The notes under the pieces: model-generated
What the model saw: only the letters and a program-made list of their open reading frames with translations
The model's database searches: none
Told to the model about the DNA's origin: nothing
Part shown: in pieces, positions 27,558 to 36,666 of the stretch
How positions within the stretch are numbered: position 1 is the stretch's first letter
Layout of the letters: every line of letters starts with the position of its first letter
Assembly (NCBI RefSeq): GCF_030296915.1
Contig: NZ_AP028031.1
Coordinates: forward strand, 2,301,001-2,365,000
Reading direction: 5' to 3'
Origin: Anaerostipes hadrus ATCC 29173 = JCM 17467
Lineage (GTDB): Bacteria > Bacillota > Clostridia > Lachnospirales > Lachnospiraceae
Length of the DNA stretch: 64,000 bases
Translations under genes and position numbers: made by a program

Positions 27558-30500
27558 TCACTCTGTGCTTTTTAACGATTCAACCATATCGATCTTCTTC
27601 AATTGGAAATACACGAAGGCATTTACAAGAATCGAAAAAGCGATTGTTAGTAAAATACTGTAAATATAGCTTTGCACATAAATCTGCCTTCCAAACATGA
27701 TCAAGTCAACTTCTGTTGTGAAGATTACGTATTTGTGTAAAATAATTCCTAAAATAATTCCTGCGATCGTTCCAAGGATCGTTAAAAGGATATTCTCTCG
27801 ATACACATACGCTCCGACTTCACCGTCATAGAATCCAAGAACTTTGATCGTTGCAAGTTCCATTCTACGCTCGGAAATGTTAATGTTATTTAAGTTATAT
27901 AATACCACAAATGCAAGAAGTCCTGCAGATACGATCAGAACAACCACCACAATATTTAAGTTATTGACCATATCTGACATTGTCTTCTCATCGTCGGCAC
28001 AAAAATGCAGTGTTGAGGCTTCATCTCTTGCAAGAATCTGTTTTCCATTTTCCTGCATCTTTTTCTTAGATATATTCTTTTCAATACAATATATACCTGT
28101 CGTTTGTGCTTTTTTATGATACAGTTTCTCATAAAGTTTTGGTGTCATGTAGACTTTATGCTGCATGTAATTTTCTGTGATCTGACTTATTTTTGCTGTG
28201 ATCTGTTTATCTCCAGACCGTTGGATCTTGATCGAATCTCCTTTTTTCACACCAAGCAGGGACGCTGCCTTTTCTGTTAAGATGATCCCATCATCATCTA
28301 ACTGATACTTTGTTTTACTCTTTCGATCCTGAAGGCTGATATAGCCATTCAGATCTTTTTTGGACATTGGCTGGATCATCGTTGCATCCTGTTTTTTCCC
28401 ATTAGCACGGATCGTCACTGCAGATTCGCTTACTTCTATCAAATCTGTCATATGTTCTTGTTTCTTTGCATACTGGATCAGATCTTCTTTCTTTGTCTCG
28501 CTGATCCCGTCTTTGTGTGTGATCGAGAAATCATAAGTAATGATCTCCCCATACTGCTTTTCTGAGATTGCTGAAATCGAATCTTTGATTCCAAATCCTA
28601 AGAGTAATAATGCCATACATCCACCGATTCCAAAGATCGTCATAAAGAATCTCTTCTTGTAGCGGAAGAGGTTTCGCATCGTTGCTTTCCAGATAAAACT
28701 TAATCGTTTCCAGATAAATGGAATCCGTTCTAACAAAATCCTTTTTCCTTCTTTTGGAGCAACTGGACGCATCAGCTGTGCAGGTTTTTCTCTTAATTCT
28801 TTATAACATGCAGATAATACTGCTAAAACAACAACTCCAACCGCCAGTCCACCTGCCATCACAGAATATTCGATCTCTAATGGCGTATAGACATCTCCCA
28901 GTCCTGTATACATCATTTTATAAGCGTTAATGATGATCCATGGAAGCAGTTTTTCACCGATCACTGCCCCTAGAATACTTCCACTAAGCGTTGCTGCGAG
29001 GGCATAGGTCACATATTTCATTGCAATATGAACTCCACTGTATCCCAATGCTTTCATCATACCGATCTGTGTTCTCTGCTCTTCGACCATACGTGTCATC
29101 GCTGTTAAGCTTACCAGTGCTGCAACTAAGAAAAAGATGACCGGTACCACTCGTCCTAACGCTGCAATTCTGTCTGCTTCCTGTCCGTATTCCACATAAG
29201 ACTGCATCTTCTCACGGTTTAAGACATACCATTTCCCTTTCTTGATATCCTTAACATCCTGTCTGGCATCTGCAATCTTCTGCTCGGCTTCCTTGAATTT
29301 CTTTTCTGCTTTCTTTCTTGATCTCTTTAATTTTTTCTCCCCGGATGAAAGTTTTGATTCTGCTTTTGCAATCTTTTTTTCTCCAGAGGTGATCTGTTTT
29401 CTTGCTGATACTAATTTTGCTTCATTTGTTTTAATCGTTTGCTTTGCTTTCTTTAGCTGGCTGCTTTTTTGATCCAAGGTTGTTTCAGCCTTTGCAATCT
29501 TTGTCTTTGCCCTGCTGATCTGTTTTTTCCCTACATTGATCTTGCTTCTTGCTGTCTTGATCTGTTCTTTTCCTGCATTAATCTGTGCTAAGGAAGCTTT
29601 CGCTTCTGCCTGTGAGATCATTCCAGCCTGCATGGCACCCTGAATCTGCTGTTCTTTTGTCTGTAAGTTCTTCTCCTGTGTCTTTAGCTTTGCCTCCTGT
29701 GTTTTTAATTCTTTGCTTTTTGACCGAATTGTTTGTTTCTGTGTCTTTAACTGCTTTCTGGCATTCTGAATCTGTCTGATTCCTGACTGATACTGAGCTT
29801 TTGCATTCTTGATCTGCTGCTCTCCATCAGAGATCTCTTTCTTGCTTTTCGCTAATTTTGCTTTGGAATCTTTGATCCTTTGTCTGGACTTCTTTAGCTT
29901 TTTCTCGGCCTGATCTAGTTTCTTATATGCTTTTTTTCGTTCTTTTTTGAATTTCTTTTCTTTCTTGTCGATCTTCTCTTCGGCTTCTTTCTGAACAGAT
30001 CTTAACCGTTTCTCATTTTCTATTTTGGAAATATCTTTGATCTCTTCTTCCAGCTGTTTTACTTTGTTTTTGTAAGCATCACTGTAGGCTCTCTCTTGCT
30101 TCGCTCCCTTCGCAGTCAGATAAACTTCTGTATAGATATCTGAGGAAAATTCTAATGGTTGCACCACAATAAAGCCTGACAACGTTCCCGTTCCAATGCC
30201 AGTGCTTCCTCTGGATCTTGAAAGATATTCTGATGAACTTCCGATTCCTGTGATCTTATAAGTTGTATCTTTCAGAGTATCCTTAAGATCATCTTCATTT
30301 CCAGAAGATAAATTTAAAACATCCCCTGTTTTCAGATCATTTTGCTGGGCATACCATTCATCTACCAGACATTCTCCCGATGCTTGTGGAAGTTTTCCAT
30401 CTATGATCGTTATCTGGTTTAATTTATCAGTCTTCCCCATAACTTTGATCGCATGTTCTTCGTCACTTCCCTGCTTCCTTGCGATCACATCTACAGAATG

Positions 30501-30767
30501 TCCTCCTTCAACCGACTGCACATTTTTTAACTTCCGAAGGACTGTCAGATTCTCTTCTGAAATCCCAAGTGTTCCCATGACTTTGACATCCATCAGCCGA
30601 CTTCCATCAAACTGGTGGTCTGCTGTGATATGCATATCTTTTTGTGTCACACGGATTCCTGAATAGAATGCAACGCCCAGTACAACGATAAAAAAGATTG
30701 ATAAAAATCTCGGAAGGGTTCCTGTGATCGTTCTGTATATATCTTTATGTAATGCCGTTTTCTTCAT
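27558..30767 (-). CDS. FtsX-type ABC transporter permease with a long coiled-coil insert
   Basis: About 1069 residues. One transmembrane helix near the start, an outside domain, then a very charged coiled coil at roughly residues 225-515, then a three-helix FtsX block (about 535-660), a second outside domain and a final FtsX block (about 945-1060). The duplicated FtsX layout is typical of single-chain permeases exporting or sensing lipophilic molecules. I prefer the ATG at 30767, which is better spaced from AGGAA than the one at 30773. Its ATPase partner is encoded directly upstream. Confidence 0.85.
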   Translation of the reverse strand: MKKTALHKDIYRTITGTLPRFLSIFFIVVLGVAFYSGIRVTQKDMHITADHQFDGSRLMDVKVMGTLGISEENLTVLRKLKNVQSVEGGHSVDVIARKQGSDEEHAIKVMGKTDKLNQITIIDGKLPQASGECLVDEWYAQQNDLKTGDVLNLSSGNEDDLKDTLKDTTYKITGIGSSSEYLSRSRGSTGIGTGTLSGFIVVQPLEFSSDIYTEVYLTAKGAKQERAYSDAYKNKVKQLEEEIKDISKIENEKRLRSVQKEAEEKIDKKEKKFKKERKKAYKKLDQAEKKLKKSRQRIKDSKAKLAKSKKEISDGEQQIKNAKAQYQSGIRQIQNARKQLKTQKQTIRSKSKELKTQEAKLKTQEKNLQTKEQQIQGAMQAGMISQAEAKASLAQINAGKEQIKTARSKINVGKKQISRAKTKIAKAETTLDQKSSQLKKAKQTIKTNEAKLVSARKQITSGEKKIAKAESKLSSGEKKLKRSRKKAEKKFKEAEQKIADARQDVKDIKKGKWYVLNREKMQSYVEYGQEADRIAALGRVVPVIFFLVAALVSLTAMTRMVEEQRTQIGMMKALGYSGVHIAMKYVTYALAATLSGSILGAVIGEKLLPWIIINAYKMMYTGLGDVYTPLEIEYSVMAGGLAVGVVVLAVLSACYKELREKPAQLMRPVAPKEGKRILLERIPFIWKRLSFIWKATMRNLFRYKKRFFMTIFGIGGCMALLLLGFGIKDSISAISEKQYGEIITYDFSITHKDGISETKKEDLIQYAKKQEHMTDLIEVSESAVTIRANGKKQDATMIQPMSKKDLNGYISLQDRKSKTKYQLDDDGIILTEKAASLLGVKKGDSIKIQRSGDKQITAKISQITENYMQHKVYMTPKLYEKLYHKKAQTTGIYCIEKNISKKKMQENGKQILARDEASTLHFCADDEKTMSDMVNNLNIVVVVLIVSAGLLAFVVLYNLNNINISERRMELATIKVLGFYDGEVGAYVYRENILLTILGTIAGIILGIILHKYVIFTTEVDLIMFGRQIYVQSYIYSILLTIAFSILVNAFVYFQLKKIDMVESLKSTE

Positions 30768-30776
30768 ACGCATTTC

Positions 30777-31478
30777 CTACCATTCAATCGTCTCCACCGG
30801 CTGAGGGTGTTCGTTTATCGTAATGTTGCTGATCTTTCCGTTCTTCATCTCGATCACACGGTCTGCCATCGGTGCGATCGCAAGGTTATGTGTGATCACA
30901 ACCACTGTTTTTCCTTTCTTGTGACAGGTATCCTGCAATAATTTTAAAATAGATTTTCCTGTCTGATAATCCAGGGCACCAGTTGGCTCATCACAGAGCA
31001 AGATCTTTGGATTCTTTGCCAATGCACGTGCAATAGAAACTCTCTGCTGTTCCCCACCAGATAACTGCGCAGGAAAATTATTCAGACGGTGTCCAAGTCC
31101 CACATCTTTTAATACTTCTTCTGCTTTCAGAGGATTCTTACTGATCTGAAGTGCCAATTCTACATTCTCTGTTGCAGTAAGATTGGGCACCAGATTGTAA
31201 AACTGAAATACAAATCCTATGTCATCTCTTCGATATCCTGTCAGTTGTTTTTTATTCCATTTGGAGATATCTTCTCCATCAATATAAACAGCGCCACTGG
31301 TCGCAGTATCCATACCTCCTAAAATGTTCAAAACGGTAGTTTTTCCTGCACCACTGGCGCCAATGATCAAGGCGAACTCACCCTGATCCACCGTAAAATC
31401 GATCCCATCTACGGCTTTGGTGATCACCTCTCCTGTCTGATATATTTTCTTTACATTTTCTAACCGAATCAACTCCAT
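30777..31478 (-). CDS. ABC transporter ATP-binding protein (MacB/LolD type)
   Basis: 233 residues from the ATG at 31478, chosen for AAAGGAG 9 nt upstream. Walker A GASGAGKTT, signature LSGGEQQR, Walker B ILLCDEPT and the H-loop VVITHNL are all present. It powers the FtsX-type permease encoded next on the same strand, 9 bp away. Substrate unknown; families like this include peptide-antibiotic resistance exporters and lipoprotein handlers. Confidence 0.93.
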   Translation of the reverse strand: MELIRLENVKKIYQTGEVITKAVDGIDFTVDQGEFALIIGASGAGKTTVLNILGGMDTATSGAVYIDGEDISKWNKKQLTGYRRDDIGFVFQFYNLVPNLTATENVELALQISKNPLKAEEVLKDVGLGHRLNNFPAQLSGGEQQRVSIARALAKNPKILLCDEPTGALDYQTGKSILKLLQDTCHKKGKTVVVITHNLAIAPMADRVIEMKNGKISNITINEHPQPVETIEW

Positions 31479-31535
31479 AAATATGTTCTCCTTTACGTAC
31501 AATTTTAACATATTTTCATTGATTCGACTAGTCTA

Positions 31536-31709
31536 CTACTTAAACTGATTTAATGATTCATCATATTCGTATCCGATCATGGAAAGCTTTTGTTTTACTT
31601 CATTTTGATCGAGATCGAGTGACTTACACAGGTCTTCGTATGAATCGTAAAAATCTCGTAATTGTGTATTGATGTAGCTTAATAACATCACTGGGTCTTT
31701 TGGTATCAT
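31536..31709 (-). CDS. DUF4250 protein
   Basis: A 57-residue protein, missed by length cut-offs. MIPKDPVMLLSYINTQLRD at the start and YEYDESLNQF at the end match the well-conserved DUF4250 family of Clostridia and relatives. No function is established. No clear Shine-Dalgarno sequence precedes the ATG at 31709, and the end of an IS607 element lies about 16 bp upstream, so its original leader may have been displaced. Confidence 0.88.
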   Translation of the reverse strand: MIPKDPVMLLSYINTQLRDFYDSYEDLCKSLDLDQNEVKQKLSMIGYEYDESLNQFK

Positions 31710-31725
31710 GTCTGTCTGCTACTCA

Positions 31726-31738
31726 AAATGTGATTAAA
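31726..31738 (+). repeat. right terminal inverted repeat of IS607 element 2
   Basis: AAATGTGATTAAA, reading inward from the right end; perfectly complementary to 33699-33711. Confidence 0.7.
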
Positions 31739-31783
31739 CATACTCACATCGAGATAATGTAGACTCTCACGAGTTCTACTTAC

Positions 31784-31905
31784 TACTTCATCGTGTATGC
31801 TTTGGATTGACCGAAATCATATCTACTCACAAGTTCTTGTACACTCCATAGTCGTAAATTCCCGAAATAGCCTTCGGTACATACCTACGTTTGCATTTAT
31901 TTATG
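31784..31905 (-). ncRNA. predicted omega RNA (reRNA) of TnpB 2
   Basis: The 3' non-coding block after the second tnpB resembles that of element 1 over about 100 nt. On the plus strand both contain CTACTCACAAGTTC, a TGTAC.CTCCATAG segment and a TATGCTTT block in the same order. This supports a conserved RNA scaffold rather than chance. The guide would come from beyond the right end of the element. Confidence 0.65.
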
Positions 31906-33064
31906 CAATTTCGTAAGTCGTAGCATCTCTCAAATTAAGTGCAGCATTGAAATCTCTATCTTCGCTATAACCACAATCACATTTGAAAATTCTATCTGAA
32001 AGTTTTAAATCTTTCTTGATTGCTCCGCAACAGTGACAGGTTTTAGATGATGGATACCATCTGTCTACAACTCGAAGTTCAATTCCGTTTTCATTGCATT
32101 TCGCCTGAAGCTTTATTCTGAATTCATAAAACTTCTGCGAAGCAACTGCCTTTGAAAGATGTTTGTTCTTCATCATTCCTGATATATTTAAATCTTCTAT
32201 CGTTATATAAGATGGTTTGGTTTTCACTATCTCTGCGATTGTTTTATTGATGTGATCCGTACGAATGTTATCAATTTTATGATGAAGTTTCTGTACTTTA
32301 AGCCTCTGTTTTTGTATATTTGCTTTTTGAGTAGATTCTCCTTTCTTTAAATTTTCATACTTTCGAGAAAGATTTTTCTGTTCTCGAATAAGTTGTTTTC
32401 CAAGTTTTTTTAATCTTACTGATCTATTAATGTTCTTATAAATTTTACCATTGGAAACAATGGCAAAATCCTTTATCCCTAGGTCGATACCAATTCCTTC
32501 ATTGAAACTATTAGCTATCTTGTTATTTGGAATTTCTACAAGAGCTGAAACATAGTATCTACCAGCTTTTATTGACACATGACCGCTTTTAATTACATAT
32601 CCATCTTTTGTTGTTGGAATATATCCTTTTTCTTTAATGCGAACCCAACCAAGTGATGGAATATTGATCCTGTGTCTTTGACAACGGCAATCTTTTGGAT
32701 TGTTCTTTACAAAATACATTTTCACATCAGATCTATTCTTCTTTTTGAATCTAGGGAAACTACTCTGATGTTTAAAAAATCTTATAAATGCGGCTTGTCC
32801 ATTATTTACTGCTTGTGTTACTGCTTTTGAATAAGCTTCCTTAATCCAAAAACATTCTGGATGCTTTGGAAGATACTCATTGTTAAGCCATACTCTAAAT
32901 TGGTTACTGCTCATAAACTTTTCGCCTTTATTATAAAGCTCTTTATTATGAGCAAGGTAGAAGTTGTAAATATATCTACAAGTTCCTATTGTTTTACGAA
33001 TTTTGGCTTTCTGCTCCTCTGTTGGATTTATTTCTGTCTTGAAGCTCTTTAGCAATTTCCTCAT
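31901..33064 (-). CDS. tnpB: TnpB RNA-guided nuclease of IS607 element 2
   Basis: 387 residues with intact catalytic sites: GIDLGIKDFAI, TIEDLNISG and EDRDFNAALNL, plus zinc-ribbon cysteines CHCCG ... CDCG. It shares the phrase GMMKNKHLSK with TnpB 1 but is clearly diverged overall. The start overlaps the end of the broken tnpA. The nuclease seems preserved although its recombinase is disrupted. Confidence 0.9.
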   Translation of the reverse strand: MRKLLKSFKTEINPTEEQKAKIRKTIGTCRYIYNFYLAHNKELYNKGEKFMSSNQFRVWLNNEYLPKHPECFWIKEAYSKAVTQAVNNGQAAFIRFFKHQSSFPRFKKKNRSDVKMYFVKNNPKDCRCQRHRINIPSLGWVRIKEKGYIPTTKDGYVIKSGHVSIKAGRYYVSALVEIPNNKIANSFNEGIGIDLGIKDFAIVSNGKIYKNINRSVRLKKLGKQLIREQKNLSRKYENLKKGESTQKANIQKQRLKVQKLHHKIDNIRTDHINKTIAEIVKTKPSYITIEDLNISGMMKNKHLSKAVASQKFYEFRIKLQAKCNENGIELRVVDRWYPSSKTCHCCGAIKKDLKLSDRIFKCDCGYSEDRDFNAALNLRDATTYEIA

Positions 33065-33665
33065 CCCTTTCTATTTGTTTTTTATACTTACGAAGCCCAT
33101 ACAGCCTACAAGAGAACACATGGAGTATTGAAACAATATCCTGCACAAGTTCTTCTTGTGGTGATAGTTCCTCATTGTTTACTACCACTATAGTCGTATT
33201 AAACTTCATACAGAATTTTTCAAACCAATCATAACTAAATCTAATAAATCTATCTTTATGGGTTACTATTATGGTTTTAATTTTTTGTTCCATTACTTCA
33301 TCTAATAATTTGTTCCACTTTTTACGGTTGTAATTAAGACCACTTCCATAATCTTCAATACACTGGTCTACAATAATTCCTTTTGCGTTACAAAACTGTC
33401 TTAAAAATGCAACTTGATTTAGTAAATCATCTTTTTGATTTCTTGTAGACACTCTAGCATAAATAACTACATGACGCTTATCATTTTCAGTATTTATACC
33501 TTTAAATTGTAGATACTGGTCATAAGTGTAATAGCGTCTATTAGTTGGAGTTCGGTTTGCTTTTAGAGTTCCTTCTCTGTCCTAACGTTGTAATGTCTTA
33601 ACAGATACACCTAAAAATTCAGCAAAATCTTTTGGCTTATAATTTGTGATATTTGATGTATTCAT
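32994..33665 (-). pseudogene. tnpA: IS607-family serine recombinase TnpA with amber stop at codon 28
   Basis: From ATG 33665 (AAAGGAG upstream) the frame reads an HTH (FAEFLGVSVKTLQR), then TAG at 33582-33584, then continues in frame as DREGTLKANR and the resolvase domain with YARVSTRNQKDD. The matching position in element 1 is Trp (LRNWDKKG), so a TGG to TAG change best explains it. Translation from an internal GTG near 33452 would give only the catalytic domain, without DNA-binding part. Confidence 0.9.
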
Positions 33666-33698
33666 TATAGCACTCTCCTTTGAGTATATTTAAATACA

Positions 33699-33711
33699 TT
33701 TAATCACATTT
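33699..33711 (-). repeat. left terminal inverted repeat of IS607 element 2
   Basis: AAATGTGATTAAA on the minus strand, reading inward; perfect partner of 31726-31738. Confidence 0.7.
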
Positions 33712-33777
33712 GTTAATTATTTTAGATTCTTAATATTTCCTCCTAATATCTTTGTCTTTATACTTCTGTCACTTATA

Positions 33778-34173
33778 TCATAAAATATTATTTAAAAAAT
33801 TGGTTGTAGACCCGCCATTGTTGATCAGTGATGATAAAACAAACTCTTTCAAAACAAAATATGATATAAATGTTGCAACCAATATGGGGATCAATACAAC
33901 ATATGCGATCATATCTTTCTTCGTATTCGGATAACTCATCATTGCAACGATCATATAGATCATACCAAGGACTCCTCCAACTACAATGATCAGAATCGCG
34001 AACTGATACATTCCTAAAAACAATCCTAAAATTCCAAGGATCCATCCTAGACTTAATCCCAAAGATCTCATTCCTGCGATCTGACAGCTTTGAAACCAAT
34101 TGATATCCGCTTCTGCCACCGCTTTCATTAATCCCATGACAAGTGCTGCGATCACAAGTGATACGATGATCAC
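33778..34173 (-). CDS. small multi-pass membrane protein of unknown function
   Basis: 131 residues with four hydrophobic segments (about 1-17, 36-57, 59-80, 87-112). It seems to start at GTG 34173, just past the stop of the amidase gene; the ribosome site is weak, suggesting translational coupling. I do not recognise the family. The last 20 residues are polar and asparagine rich. The gene is the last host gene before IS607 element 2. Confidence 0.6.
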   Translation of the reverse strand: MIIVSLVIAALVMGLMKAVAEADINWFQSCQIAGMRSLGLSLGWILGILGLFLGMYQFAILIIVVGGVLGMIYMIVAMMSYPNTKKDMIAYVVLIPILVATFISYFVLKEFVLSSLINNGGSTTNFLNNIL

Positions 34174-34179
34174 GATAAT

Positions 34180-35031
34180 TCATTTTTCTTCATTCTTTTC
34201 TCCTCTTCTCTCGTAATACCGGTCAACACCATCTGCAATTCCTTCTGCAAGCATTGATTGATAATGATTGTCCGATAACTTCTGGTCTTCCTCTGGGTTT
34301 GACATAAATCCCATCTCAACGATCGTCACTGGAATCTTACTCCAGTTGATCCCTGTCATCTCATCTGTCTGCGTTACACCGCGGTTCACTGCCCCGGTCC
34401 TTCTGCATAATGTACTTACCACACATTCTGAAAGTTCCTGACTATCTGCCGCGATCGATCTGCAATATGGATTCGATAATGTCGGACTCATTGTCAACGC
34501 CCCATTTGCAGACTGAGAATCTGCACTATTGCAATGAATCCTTAATAAAATATCTGAACCACTTTCATTTGCCATAAGAGCACGCTTTTTATTGCTGAGT
34601 GACACATCATTCGTCTCACGGATCATATATACGTCATATCCTCTCGCGATCAATGCACTTTTTAGCTTTAACGAAACTTCCAAATTCACCTGATATTCTG
34701 TTCGTTTTGTGACAACACCTTCGGTTCCTGAGGATACCATCGGTTTTGTCTTATCAGAACCAGGTCCGATCGCTTCTTTTTCACTCATCTGTTTCTTTTG
34801 GTGTCCTGCATCGATTGCAATCTTTATACGATCTTCCTGTTGTTTTGATTGTTCCTGATCAACCGTTACTTCATTCTTTTTTTGTGTTGTCTTTTGCTTG
34901 ATAATCTCTGTTCTTTTTTCTGTTGTTGGTTTTGGATGATCTTCACTGATCATTTCATCATCATTGCTGCATCCAGCACAGAAAAAACAAAGGATCATAC
35001 ATAAGATCATGATCTTCCATATCTTTTTCAT
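34180..35031 (-). CDS. N-acetylmuramoyl-L-alanine amidase lipoprotein
   Basis: About 283 residues. Lipoprotein signal with FCAGC near residue 21, a low-complexity linker, then an Amidase_3 zinc hydrolase domain: IAIDAGHQ (first His), the Glu in GTEGVVTKRTEYQVN, LLRIHCNSAD (second His) and the catalytic Glu in VTIVEMGFMSNPEE. It cleaves between muramic acid and the peptide stem on the outer face of the membrane. I chose ATG 35031 because a GAGGG lies at a suitable distance; the ATG at 35049 has none. CwlD-like enzymes act in spore cortex formation, which is possible here. Confidence 0.88.
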   Translation of the reverse strand: MKKIWKIMILCMILCFFCAGCSNDDEMISEDHPKPTTEKRTEIIKQKTTQKKNEVTVDQEQSKQQEDRIKIAIDAGHQKKQMSEKEAIGPGSDKTKPMVSSGTEGVVTKRTEYQVNLEVSLKLKSALIARGYDVYMIRETNDVSLSNKKRALMANESGSDILLRIHCNSADSQSANGALTMSPTLSNPYCRSIAADSQELSECVVSTLCRRTGAVNRGVTQTDEMTGINWSKIPVTIVEMGFMSNPEEDQKLSDNHYQSMLAEGIADGVDRYYERRGEKNEEK

Positions 35032-35068
35032 ACCTTTTATCCCTCTCATTTATAATGCTGCAGTTGTT

Positions 35069-35614
35069 CTATGGCTCTACAACATGAAGCTCTCCTGTCA
35101 CAGAATCCATAACATATCCAGATATCTTCACATCTTTTGGGATCAATGGATGTTTTCTCAACATTTCCACAGAATCTTTTACAGAACTTTCCACACAGTC
35201 AAATCCTTCCAGCCATGTATCAAAATCAATACCACAATGACGGATCAGCTCAATCTTCTCCTCATCGACTCCTCGATCCATCATATGTTTTATCATCATA
35301 TCACTATTAATATGCTGTACTCCACAGTCAGTGTGTCCAATGACCATGACTTCTTCAATCCCAAGTTCAAAGATTCCGACTAAAACACTTCGTACCACAC
35401 TTCCGAAGGCATGACTTACTACCCCACCGGCATTCTTGATGATCTTCACATCTCCATTCCTGATCCCAAGGGCTGCCGGCAAAAGTTCTGTCAGTCTTGT
35501 ATCCATACAAGTGATAATTGCGATCTTCTTGTCTGGATATTTACTTGTCTTGTATTGTTCATACTTCTTTTCTTCTACAAATTCTTTGTTATATTTTAAG
35601 ATTTCATCTATCAT
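35069..35614 (-). CDS. can: beta-type carbonic anhydrase
   Basis: 181 residues. Zinc ligands CxDxR in ITCMDTRLTEL (about residues 35-40) and HxxC in VIGHTDCGV near 94-97. Interconverts carbon dioxide and bicarbonate, supplying bicarbonate for carboxylases. Short beta class common in Clostridia. It sits 12 bp from the deacylase gene. Confidence 0.93.
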   Translation of the reverse strand: MIDEILKYNKEFVEEKKYEQYKTSKYPDKKIAIITCMDTRLTELLPAALGIRNGDVKIIKNAGGVVSHAFGSVVRSVLVGIFELGIEEVMVIGHTDCGVQHINSDMMIKHMMDRGVDEEKIELIRHCGIDFDTWLEGFDCVESSVKDSVEMLRKHPLIPKDVKISGYVMDSVTGELHVVEP

Positions 35615-35626
35615 AACTTCTACTCC

Positions 35627-36109
35627 CTACCTCAATGTAATATCTGCCGTTTTTCCCTTGCAGGCTTTTAAATAATCTTCGGTCGTAAGTTCAATCTGGA
35701 TTCCATTTTTACCGCCGCTTACAATGATCTTCTCCTGTGCATTGGCACTTTCATCGAGCACTGTTGGATAGTCTTTCTTCATCCCGATCGCTGTGCATCC
35801 ACCACGGATATATCCCGTGATCTTGTTGATATCCTTGACATGGATCATCTCCACAGACTTCTCACCTGCTGCCTTCGCTGCTTTCTTAAGATCTAATTCC
35901 TGATCGATCGGAATGACAAATACAAAATACCCTCCACCTTTTCCTTCAGTCACGAGGGTTTTAAATACTCTTTCATATGGTTCATTTAACATATCTGCGA
36001 TGGTAATTCCATCAATAAATTCTTTACATTCATAACGATGTACTTCAAATGGGATCTTTGCTCTCTCAAGCATCCGCATTGCATTTGTTTTTGGTTCTTT
36101 CTTTGCCAT
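35627..36109 (-). CDS. ybaK: Cys-tRNA(Pro)/Cys-tRNA(Cys) deacylase YbaK
   Basis: 160 residues with typical YbaK/EbsC features: TNAMRMLERAKIPFEVHRYE at the start, KTLVTEGKGGGYFVFVIP, and the glycine region GYIRGGCTAIGMKK. It hydrolyses mischarged Cys-tRNA(Pro). Length fits the family. Confidence 0.93.
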   Translation of the reverse strand: MAKKEPKTNAMRMLERAKIPFEVHRYECKEFIDGITIADMLNEPYERVFKTLVTEGKGGGYFVFVIPIDQELDLKKAAKAAGEKSVEMIHVKDINKITGYIRGGCTAIGMKKDYPTVLDESANAQEKIIVSGGKNGIQIELTTEDYLKACKGKTADITLR

Positions 36110-36175
36110 CTTATAATGTCCTCCTTACTGATCGTTTTATCTGGCAAAATTTGCTTTTGACATTCTCATCATATT

Positions 36176-36562
36176 TTACCTTGCAAATACTCCATAGATC
36201 AAAGAAACATAACATGCAAAATCTCCGATTCTTTTTCTTTGATATCCAAGTTCTTCTCTCCATTTTGCTTCTTTGCCATGCTCTTTTGTATATGCTGCCA
36301 ATTCATCTAAAGAATGGATCACGCTATCGTGCATCACTGTCCTGTCATCATTGCTTCTGTCTGTCTTCGGTGTGATCTTCCAATGTGCGCGGAGGCTTCC
36401 ATAATCGATCATACAATGAAGTGCATGATCCCATAACTTGTCATAGATCTCATCTTCTTCAAGATTCTCTTCTAACAGTTCTTCATAAACCTTCATCGCC
36501 TGCTCAAATTCAAGATCATCTGGCATTTTTAGATAATTCTCATATATAAAATCTTTCTGCAT
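36176..36562 (-). CDS. uncharacterised helical protein
   Basis: About 128 residues from ATG 36562, which has AAAGGAGG upstream. Mostly helical and acidic; contains MPDDLEFEQAMKVYEELL and DYGSLRAHWKI, with one cysteine. No signal peptide, membrane segment or catalytic motif. I do not recognise the family. It diverges from the SpoIID-like gene. Confidence 0.72.
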   Translation of the reverse strand: MQKDFIYENYLKMPDDLEFEQAMKVYEELLEENLEEDEIYDKLWDHALHCMIDYGSLRAHWKITPKTDRSNDDRTVMHDSVIHSLDELAAYTKEHGKEAKWREELGYQRKRIGDFACYVSLIYGVFAR

Positions 36563-36666
36563 AGTGGCCTCCTTTATTTCTTTGGCATACATTTTTACAC
36601 TACTTGTGCACATTATATCATATTTTCTCATATAGTGAGAGTAAAAGATCTTCCGAGGATATTTTT

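Larger units (their letters stand above)
31726..33711 (-). mobile_element. IS607-family element 2, TnpA broken
   Basis: About 1.99 kb with the same gene order as element 1. A perfect 13-bp inverted repeat, AAATGTGATTAAA, marks the ends at 31726-31738 and 33699-33711 (complement). The gene sequences and terminal repeats differ clearly from element 1, so these are separate lineages and not a recent copy. TnpA carries an early stop, so the element likely cannot move by itself. Confidence 0.8.

Noticed and set aside
14213..33711. IS607 elements 1 and 2 as copies of one another
   Set aside because: Their terminal repeats and protein sequences are clearly different; only the family, gene order and RNA scaffold are shared.
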